From: Saccharothrix ecbatanensis
GTDB taxonomy: Bacteria; Actinomycetota; Actinomycetes; Mycobacteriales; Pseudonocardiaceae
Assembly (NCBI RefSeq): GCF_014205015.1
Contig: NZ_JACHMO010000001.1
Coordinates: 9,424,001-9,488,000, forward strand
Length of the DNA: 64,000 nucleotides
Reading direction: 5' to 3'
Of the stretch, positions 58,378-64,000 are shown in pieces (the stretch's first letter is position 1; each line of letters opens with the position of its first letter). The notes beneath the pieces were generated by a model. It ran no database searches. It saw nothing but the letters and a program-made list of their open reading frames with translations, and was not told where the DNA came from. A program made the translations under genes and the position numbers.

Positions 58378-58411
58378 GCAGGGCCTCCCGGAACGTTCCG
58401 GGAGGCCCTGC
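58378..58411 (+). terminator. Large palindromic terminator
   Basis: A perfect 34-bp palindrome (arms of 17 bp meeting at GGAACGTTCC) starts 16 bp after the GlsB-type stop codon and ends 12 bp before the first repeat unit of locus 2. Confidence 0.75.
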
Positions 58412-58422
58412 CCCGTCCGCGT

Positions 58423-58579
58423 GAGTCCTACGTTCAGGCCCCGTGAGTCCTACGTTCAGGACCCCCGAATTCAACGCTCAGAACACCCGCCGGTCGCCGG
58501 TCGCGCCGCGCGGGCCGCACCTGAGCGTTGAACTCAGGGGTTCTGAACGTAGGACTCACGCGTTCTGAACGTAGGACTC
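58423..58579. repeat. 22-bp-period repeat arranged as a large inverted repeat (locus 2)
   Basis: Left arm: units at 58423, 58445 (GAGTCCTACGTTCAGGAC type) and 58467 (GAATTCAACGCTCAGAAC variant). Right arm: the inverted variant at 58518 and inverted main units at 58540 and 58562. All steps within an arm are exactly 22 bp. The arms are separated by 33 bp and can pair over more than 60 nt. The array fills the convergent space between the GlsB-type and TetR genes, and the last TetR codons lie in it. Related to 39799-39882. Confidence 0.95.
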
Positions 58580-59197
58580 ACGGGGGGCGCCGAGCATGCG
58601 GAGGACGAGGTCGGCGTAGAGGTCGCCGATCTCGGCGGGGGTGCGGCGGCCGGCGGGCTGGTACCAGCGGGCCACGTCGATGCACAGCGAGAGCACGGCC
58701 AGCGTCGCGCCGCGCACGTCGGGGACTTCGAACACACCGGCGTCGACACCGGCCGAGATCATCTCCCGCACCGCCGCCTCGATCCGGCGACGCAGCACGA
58801 CCACCTCCGCCAGGTGCTCCGGCGTCAACGCGCTCAACTCGTACTGGACGACCCGCGCCGTCGTGTGGAACTCGGCGTGCCACGACGCGAAAGCCCGCAC
58901 CGCCGACGCCAACCGCACCACCGGGTCCGGCTCCGACACGGCCGTCAGCACCGACAACGACGTGGCGTGCCCGACCCGGGAGATCTGGAACAGCAGCTCC
59001 TCTTTGGACCGGTAGTGGATGTACACGGCGGCGGGCGACATGCCGGCCTTCGCCGCGATGTCACGGGTGGTCGTCGCGTGGTACCCACGCACGGAGAACG
59101 CGGCGGCGGCGGCGATCAGCATCCGCCGGGCCGCCGGTGGCTCGACCGAGGACCACGTCTCGTCCAGGAGCGCGAACTCATCACGGGTCGACGTCAT
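58556..59197 (-). CDS. TetR-family regulator of the acyl-CoA genes
   Basis: The 213-residue protein has a helix-turn-helix at about 25-70 (FSVRGYHATTTRDIAAKAGMSPAAVYIHYRSKEELLF). The KstR2/FadR-like ligand domain resembles those binding acyl-CoA esters. ATG 59197 has AAGGAGAGG upstream. The final eight residues (RESYVQNA) and the stop codon are encoded by repeat units of the 22-bp array, so the array has supplied the C-terminus. It is divergent from the acyl-CoA dehydrogenase with two operator copies between. Confidence 0.9.
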   Translation of the reverse strand: MTSTRDEFALLDETWSSVEPPAARRMLIAAAAAFSVRGYHATTTRDIAAKAGMSPAAVYIHYRSKEELLFQISRVGHATSLSVLTAVSEPDPVVRLASAVRAFASWHAEFHTTARVVQYELSALTPEHLAEVVVLRRRIEAAVREMISAGVDAGVFEVPDVRGATLAVLSLCIDVARWYQPAGRRTPAEIGDLYADLVLRMLGAPRESYVQNA

Positions 59198-59235
59198 GCA
59201 CCTCTCCTTGACACGGGCCCGAACGATACCGCAGG

Positions 59236-59269
59236 CTAAGCGCACGCTTACGCCTAAGCAACCGCTTAG
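59236..59269. promoter_or_regulatory. Double CTAAGC-N4-GCTTAG operator
   Basis: Two inverted repeats, CTAAGCGCACGCTTAC (59236-59251, one mismatch) and CTAAGCAACCGCTTAG (59254-59269, perfect), start 18 bp apart in the divergent region between tetR and the acyl-CoA dehydrogenase gene. Confidence 0.8.
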
Positions 59270-59285
59270 TATGGAGGATCCGAGA

Positions 59286-60431
59286 GTGCGCCGCACGCTG
59301 TTCGAACCCGACCACGAAGCGTTCCGCGAGACCGCGCAGGCGTTCTGCGACCGCACCCTCAAGCCGGACTACGAGAAGTTCGTCCAGCAGCGCCACATCG
59401 ACCGGGACGTCTGGCTGGAGGCCGGCAAGCAGGGCCTGCTCGGCCTGGAGGTCCCCGAGGAGTACGGCGGCAGCGGCGCGAACGACTACCGGTTCAACGC
59501 CGTGCTCGGCGAGGAGCTGTCCAGGGTCAGCGCCGGCATGGCCTCCTGCCTGGGCATCCACGGCGACGTCGTGGCCCCGTACCTGGTCGACCTGTGCACC
59601 GAGGAGCAGAAGCAGCGCTGGCTGCCCCGGTTCTGCGCGGGCGAGATGACGACCGGCATCGGCATGACCGAACCGTCCGGCGGCTCCGACCTCGCGGCGC
59701 TCAAGAGCAACGCGGTCAAGCAGGGCACGGACTGGATCCTCAACGGCTCCAAGACGTTCATCACCAACGGCTTCTCCGCCGACATGATCGTGGTCGCCGC
59801 CCGCACCAGCCCGGAGAAGAAGGCCAGGGGCATCACCCTGTTCGCCGTCGAGACCGGCATGAAGGGCTTCGAACGGGGCCGCAAGCTGGACAAGGTCGGC
59901 CAGCCCGAGTCCGACACCGCCGAGCTGTTCTTCGAGGACGTGCGCGTCCCGCAGGAGAACGTCATCGGCGACGTCGACCAGGGCTTCATCTACATGATGG
60001 AACGCCTGCCCCAGGAACGCCTCGGCGGCGCGATCTCCAACCTCGCCCACGCCAAGCAGATCCTGCTGGAGACGATCGCCTACGTGAAGGAGCGCAAGGC
60101 GTTCGGCCAGGCCATCGGCTCGTTCCAGCACAACAAGTTCACCCTCGCGGAGCTGGTCACCAAGATCGACGTGACGCAGGCGTTCCTGGACCAGTGCACC
60201 GACGCGCACACCCGGCGCGAGCTGACCGCCGTGGACGCGGCGAAGGCCAAGTGGTGGAGCGCGGACGTGCAGAACGACGTCATCGACGCGTGCGTGCAGC
60301 TGCACGGCGGCTACGGCTACATGACCGAGTACCGCGTGGCCCGCGCCTGGATGGACGCCCGCGTGACGCGGATCTGGGCCGGCTCCAACGAGATCATGAA
60401 GGAACTCATCGGCCGCGACCTCGGCCTCTAA
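59286..60431 (+). CDS. Acyl-CoA dehydrogenase, long-chain/isovaleryl type
   Basis: The 381-residue FAD enzyme has GIGMTEPSGGSDLAALK, GSKTFITNGFSADMIVV, KAFGQAIGSFQHNKF and the end segment IWAGSNEIMKELIGRDLG. The usual catalytic Glu of YEGT is Ala here. As in LCAD and isovaleryl-CoA dehydrogenase, the base is probably the Glu in helix G (MERLPQERLGGA). GTG 59286 is chosen because GGAGG sits 8 nt upstream; ATG 59271 is the alternative. It begins an operon with the thiolase (12 bp) and SDR genes, controlled by the divergent TetR. Confidence 0.9.
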   Translation: MRRTLFEPDHEAFRETAQAFCDRTLKPDYEKFVQQRHIDRDVWLEAGKQGLLGLEVPEEYGGSGANDYRFNAVLGEELSRVSAGMASCLGIHGDVVAPYLVDLCTEEQKQRWLPRFCAGEMTTGIGMTEPSGGSDLAALKSNAVKQGTDWILNGSKTFITNGFSADMIVVAARTSPEKKARGITLFAVETGMKGFERGRKLDKVGQPESDTAELFFEDVRVPQENVIGDVDQGFIYMMERLPQERLGGAISNLAHAKQILLETIAYVKERKAFGQAIGSFQHNKFTLAELVTKIDVTQAFLDQCTDAHTRRELTAVDAAKAKWWSADVQNDVIDACVQLHGGYGYMTEYRVARAWMDARVTRIWAGSNEIMKELIGRDLGL

Positions 60432-60443
60432 GGAGACCCCGCC

Positions 60444-61646
60444 ATGCCCGAGGCTGTCATCGTCGCCACCTCCCGTTCCCCGATCGGCCGCGCCCGCAAG
60501 GGCTCGCTGGTCGACCTCCGCCCGGACGACCTGGCCGCGCAGATCGTCGGCGCCGCGCTGGACCAGGTCCCCGCGCTGGACCGCAAGGACATCACCGACC
60601 TGCACATGGGCTGCGCCGAGCCGCAGGACGAGCACGGCCAGAACGTGGCCCGCCGGGTCGCCGTCCAACTCGGACTGGACGGCTTGCCCGGCACCACCGT
60701 CAACCGGTTCTGCGCGTCCTCGGTGCAGACCACGCGGATGGCGTTCCACGCGATCAAGGCCGGCGAGGGCCACGCGTTCATCAGCGCAGGCGTTGAGTGC
60801 GTCTCCCGCTACCGGCAGGGCGACCCGCACCAGAACCCGCTGTTCGACGAGGCCCGCGCACGCACCGAGCACACCGCGCAGTCCAACGAGCTGTGGCACG
60901 ACCCGCGCGACGACGGCAAGCTGCCGGACTACTACATCTCGATGGGCCAGACCGCCGAGAACGTCGCCACCCTGCTCGGCATCAGCCGCCGTGACCAGGA
61001 CGAGTTCGGCGTCCGCTCGCACAACCTGGCCGAGAAGGCCATCGCGGACGGCTTCTTCGACCGCGAGATCACCCCGGTGACGCTCCCGGACGGCACGGTC
61101 GTCGCCACCGACGACGGCCCCCGCAGAGGGGTCACCTACGACGCCGTCTCGGCGCTCAACCCGTCGTTCCGTCCACAAGGGACGGTGACGCCCGGCAACT
61201 GCTGCCCCCTCAACGACGGCGCGGCGGCGGTGGTCGTCATGAGCGCCACCAAGGCGAAGGAACTGGGCCTGACCCCGTTGGCGCGCATCGTGTCCACCGG
61301 TGTGTCCGGCCTGTCGCCCGAGATCATGGGCCTCGGCCCGGTCGACGCCACCAAGCAGGCGCTCGCGCACGCGAACATGACGATCGACGACATCGACCTG
61401 GTCGAGATCAACGAGGCGTTCGCCGTGCAGGTGCTGGGCAGCCAGCGCGCGCTCGGCATCGACATGGACAAGCTGAACGTGCACGGTGGGGCGATCGCGC
61501 TCGGTCACCCGTTCGGCTCCACCGGCGCCCGCATCATGACCACCCTGATCAACGGGATGCGCAGCCGGGACGCGCAGTTCGGGCTGGAGACGATGTGCGT
61601 CGGCGGCGGTCAGGGCATGGCGATCATCCTGGAGAGGTTGAGCTGA
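60444..61646 (+). CDS. Acetyl-CoA acetyltransferase (thiolase)
   Basis: The 400-residue thiolase has the acylated cysteine C90 (NRFCASSVQ), NEAFAVQVL, the His in GGAIALGHPFGSTGAR and the second Cys in ETMCVGGGQGMA. It probably cleaves a 3-ketoacyl-CoA with CoA in the same pathway as the neighbouring dehydrogenases. ATG 60444 has AAGGAGA upstream. The next gene starts directly after its stop codon. Confidence 0.93.
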   Translation: MPEAVIVATSRSPIGRARKGSLVDLRPDDLAAQIVGAALDQVPALDRKDITDLHMGCAEPQDEHGQNVARRVAVQLGLDGLPGTTVNRFCASSVQTTRMAFHAIKAGEGHAFISAGVECVSRYRQGDPHQNPLFDEARARTEHTAQSNELWHDPRDDGKLPDYYISMGQTAENVATLLGISRRDQDEFGVRSHNLAEKAIADGFFDREITPVTLPDGTVVATDDGPRRGVTYDAVSALNPSFRPQGTVTPGNCCPLNDGAAAVVVMSATKAKELGLTPLARIVSTGVSGLSPEIMGLGPVDATKQALAHANMTIDDIDLVEINEAFAVQVLGSQRALGIDMDKLNVHGGAIALGHPFGSTGARIMTTLINGMRSRDAQFGLETMCVGGGQGMAIILERLS

Positions 61647-62408
61647 ATGGGAATCCTGGACAAGTTCCGGCTGGACGGGCAGGTCGCGATCGTCACCGGC
61701 GCGTCCTCGGGCCTGGGTGTGGCGTTCGCCAAGGGCCTGGCCGAGGCGGGCGCGGACGTCGTGCTCGCGGCCCGGCGGGTGGACCGGCTGAAGGAGACCG
61801 CGAAGCTGGTGGAGGGCGCCGGCCGCCGTGCGCTGATCGTGCAGGCCGACGTGGCGCAGCCGGACGACTGCCGTGAGGTCGCCCGTGCCGCCGCCGAGTT
61901 CGGCGACGTCCGCGTGCTGGTGAACAACGCGGGTGTGGCGTCGGCGGTGCCCGCGTCCCGGGAGACGCCCGAGCAGTTCCTCGGCGTCATGGACGTCAAC
62001 CTCAACGGCGCGTACTGGATGGCGCAGGCGGCGGCGGCCGTGATGACCGACGGCGGGTCGATCATCAACGTGTCCAGCGTGCTCGGCATCATCTCCGGCG
62101 GCCTGCCGCAGGCCGCGTACTCCGCGTCGAAGGCCGGTCTGCTCGGGCTGACCCGCGACCTGGCGCAGCAGTGGACCGGTCGCAAGGGCATCCGGGTCAA
62201 CGCGCTCGCGCCCGGCTACTTCGGCTCCGAGATGACCGACCAGTACCCCGACGGCTACCTCGAATCGCACATCGCACGGCTGCCGATGGGCCGAGTGGGC
62301 GATCCGGAAGAGCTTGCGGCAGCAGTGGTGTTCCTCGCTTCGGCGGCAGGCGGCTACACCACCGGTGCGACGTTCGTGGTGGACGGCGGTGCGACGATCG
62401 GGGGCTGA
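61647..62408 (+). CDS. Short-chain dehydrogenase/reductase
   Basis: The 253-residue NAD(P)-dependent SDR has TGASSGLGVAFAKGLAEAG (with AARR after beta-2, suggesting NADP), NNAGVA, the Ser in NVSSVLG, Y-x-x-x-K in YSASKAG, and the end TGATFVVDGGATIGG. It probably acts as a 3-hydroxyacyl-CoA or 3-hydroxy-acid dehydrogenase between the acyl-CoA dehydrogenase and thiolase steps. ATG 61647 immediately follows the thiolase TGA. The SDR is the last gene of the operon. Confidence 0.92.
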   Translation: MGILDKFRLDGQVAIVTGASSGLGVAFAKGLAEAGADVVLAARRVDRLKETAKLVEGAGRRALIVQADVAQPDDCREVARAAAEFGDVRVLVNNAGVASAVPASRETPEQFLGVMDVNLNGAYWMAQAAAAVMTDGGSIINVSSVLGIISGGLPQAAYSASKAGLLGLTRDLAQQWTGRKGIRVNALAPGYFGSEMTDQYPDGYLESHIARLPMGRVGDPEELAAAVVFLASAAGGYTTGATFVVDGGATIGG

Positions 62409-62489
62409 ACCCCGACTTGTGACCCACGGCGGCGGCACGGCGATCTAGCCTGGAGACAGGGGAGATCGCCGTCCGCACGGGGGAGTTCC

Positions 62490-63683
62490 GTGGTCGCGAA
62501 GAGCTCGACCGAAGAACCCAGCTTCGCCATCCTCGACCCGCCCAGATCGGCGTTCCGGCGCAGGCGCTTCCTGCTGCCGTTCGGAGTGTCGGCGGGCATC
62601 GCGTTGGCCGGCGCGATCGCGTTGTTCGCGTCCGGCACGGTGGCGCTGCCGTTCCAGCAGATCACCGTCGTGACCGCCATGATGGCCTCGAAGTCGGTGT
62701 ACTTCCAGGATTCCGAGGTGCGCCGGATCCTGATGGCCAACGGCGTCGACGTGCGCGTCTCCGACTCGGGCGGCTCCCGGGAGATCGCCCGTGACCGGCA
62801 GGAACGCGTCCGCGAGTTCGACTTCGTGATGCCGTCCGGGCAGGCGGCGGCCGAGTTGATCCGGGACCGGTTCGGCGGCCGGGTGTACTTCCCGTTCGCC
62901 AGCCCGCTCGTGCTGGGCGCGTTCAGGGAGTACGCCGAGGCGCTGGAAGCCGAAGGGGTCGCGAAGGGCCAGAAGGGCGATCTCTACTACACGCTCGACA
63001 TGACCGCGTTCGTCAAGCTGTCGCTGCCCGACGACGGGGGAGCGCCGAAGACCTGGAACAAGCTGAAGCAGTCCGTCGACAACCGCAACCAGATCGTCGC
63101 GCAGTCGCCCAACCCGTGCGATTCCTACTCCGGCTCGGCGTGGCTCGGGCTGGTCGCGTTCGCCGCCAACGACTCCGCCGCGCCGACCGACAAGAACGCG
63201 CTGGAGGTCGCCCGGCGGGTCAAGCCGGTGTTCGAGATCGAGGGCCTGCACGGCTCCGGCATCGGCACCACGTTCTTCTACCCGGACGGCCGCACCAGCG
63301 CGCCGGTCGGCGTCATGTACGAGCACCAGTACATGGCGCACCAGTTCGCGACGGTGGCGCGCACCGGCAAGCCCGACCCGGAACGGGTCCTGCTCTACCC
63401 CGACACGCACCACCGCACCGAGCCGTGGCTGATCGCGTTCAGCCCGGCGGGCGAACGGGTCGGCGACCTGATCCGCAACAACGCCGACCTGCGCCGACGT
63501 GCCCTGGAACTGGGGTTCCGGCTGGACAACCAGGACTCCACCGCGCTGCCGGACCTGCTGAAGGAGCGCGGTCTGCCGGAGCCGGTGCTGAGCCTCACCG
63601 AGGGGTTCCTGCCCAAGCCGCCGGACCTGGAGACGATGATCAGGGAGGTCGGCCGCTGCCCGGAGATCCGGGTGCCCATATGA
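62490..63683 (+). CDS. Membrane-anchored solute-binding-like protein
   Basis: The 397-residue protein has a basic cytoplasmic start, one membrane helix (about 29-49, FGVSAGIALAGAIALFASG), and an extracellular domain. Parts of that domain (VTAMMASKSVYFQDSEVRRILMANGVDVRVSDSGGSREIA, VYFPFASPLVL, SPNPCDSYSGSAWLGLVAFAAND, VGVMYEHQYMAHQF) resemble type-2 periplasmic binding proteins. GTG 62490 follows GGGGGAG; a TAGCCT box lies at 62446-62451. It overlaps the following lipoprotein gene by 4 bp. No transporter gene is visible. Confidence 0.75.
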   Translation: MVAKSSTEEPSFAILDPPRSAFRRRRFLLPFGVSAGIALAGAIALFASGTVALPFQQITVVTAMMASKSVYFQDSEVRRILMANGVDVRVSDSGGSREIARDRQERVREFDFVMPSGQAAAELIRDRFGGRVYFPFASPLVLGAFREYAEALEAEGVAKGQKGDLYYTLDMTAFVKLSLPDDGGAPKTWNKLKQSVDNRNQIVAQSPNPCDSYSGSAWLGLVAFAANDSAAPTDKNALEVARRVKPVFEIEGLHGSGIGTTFFYPDGRTSAPVGVMYEHQYMAHQFATVARTGKPDPERVLLYPDTHHRTEPWLIAFSPAGERVGDLIRNNADLRRRALELGFRLDNQDSTALPDLLKERGLPEPVLSLTEGFLPKPPDLETMIREVGRCPEIRVPI

Positions 63684-64000
63684 GGCGGCCCGTCTTACTC
63701 CTCGTGGCCGCCGCCGTCCTGGCCGGCTGCACGTCCGGCAAGCCCGAGCCGACCACGTTGACCGTGCTGGCCAGCTCGGAGTTGGCCGATCTCTCGTCCG
63801 TGCTCGCCGACCTGCGCCGGGACACCGGGGTGGAGTTGAAGCTCGACTACGAGGGCACGGTCCGGGCCAGCGAGGAGCTGGCGGCGGGAGTCGACCACGA
63901 CCTCGCGTGGCTGTCCACGAACCGGTACCTGAAGCTGAAGAACGTCGACCTGCCGCCGTCCGCCACGACGATGCTGTCGCCGCTGGTGCTGGGCGTGAAG
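63680..64000 (+). CDS. Solute-binding-like lipoprotein, cut by window end
   Basis: ATG 63680 overlaps the previous stop codon (ATGA). The first 107 residues show a lipoprotein signal with lipobox LAGC (Cys near residue 17), then TTLTVLASSELADLSSVLADLRRDTGVELKLDYEGTVRASEEL, a periplasmic-binding-protein N-lobe. From memory, similar actinobacterial proteins continue into a von Willebrand A domain; this cannot be seen here. It is probably the partner of the anchored protein upstream. Confidence 0.8.
   Translation, partial: MRRPVLLLVAAAVLAGCTSGKPEPTTLTVLASSELADLSSVLADLRRDTGVELKLDYEGTVRASEELAAGVDHDLAWLSTNRYLKLKNVDLPPSATTMLSPLVLGVK

Overview
The window is high-GC, densely coded actinobacterial chromosome. 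A filamentous member of the Pseudonocardiaceae (Saccharothrix, Lentzea, Actinosynnema type) fits best. Reasons: GTG starts are common; several genes look leaderless (a TANNNT box 6-7 bp before the start codon); there is a DUF5753-type XRE regulator with a DUF397 partner, an EspG/PPE/DUF3558 type VII secretion-associated block, a SecA2, an actinobacterial DUF3040 protein, and LigC/LigD-polymerase end-joining enzymes. This placement is inference from gene content; there is no rRNA or other direct marker in the window. No tRNA, rRNA, CRISPR array, transposase or phage gene was seen.

Layout. 1-3.0 kb: two TIGR04222-type membrane proteins (one cut by the window edge, one ending in a Ser/Gly/Cys tail), a 21-residue peptide gene and MsrB. 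3-9.4 kb: L-asparaginase with a divergent GntR regulator, the XRE/DUF397 pair, and two acyl-CoA dehydrogenases with a divergent TetR regulator. 9.3-12.4 kb: four-gene type VII-associated operon (helical protein, DUF3558 lipoprotein, PPE-like protein, EspG). 12.7-29 kb: end-joining polymerase domain, a large secreted GH81 beta-1,3-glucanase under a LacI-type operator, a 33-residue cysteine-rich peptide, a hydrolase-fold lipoprotein lacking its nucleophile, EamA exporter, LigC ligase, pyrimidine reductase, ZapE, ABC-F ATPase and heme A synthase. 29-40 kb: phosphatase, ceramidase-like protein, DUF2252, ornithine aminotransferase, PPK2, secreted lactonase and SGNH hydrolase, ArsR/SRPBCC pair, HipA-like/DUF3037 pair and an LCP cell-wall ligase. 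40-50 kb: 3-hydroxybutyrate dehydrogenase, MHS transporter and PucR-type regulator, esterase with TetR, and a divergent pair of secreted hydrolases including a PHB depolymerase. 50-62.4 kb: SecA2, a broken MHS transporter, a single-chain acyl-CoA carboxylase, SpoOM, a GlsB-type protein, and a TetR-controlled acyl-CoA dehydrogenase, thiolase and SDR operon. 62.5-64 kb: an anchored solute-binding-like protein and the start of a lipoprotein.

How parts work together. Two loci suggest extracellular polyhydroxybutyrate and 3-hydroxybutyrate use (secreted depolymerase and oligomer-type hydrolase; transporter, dehydrogenase and regulator). The 54-62 kb genes look like one acyl-CoA catabolic regulon: the same CTAAGC-N4-GCTTAG operator lies in front of the acyl-CoA dehydrogenase/TetR divergent promoter and, with one mismatch, in front of the carboxylase.

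The most unusual items are the tandem CxCCxxC peptide (18852-18953), a dispersed 18-bp repeat with an exact 22-bp period found in two convergent intergenic regions (39.8 and 58.4 kb), an in-frame TGA replacing a conserved Trp codon in an otherwise intact MHS transporter (52696-53994), a roughly 100-nt hairpin after rocD, and a hydrolase-fold lipoprotein whose nucleophile serine is glycine.
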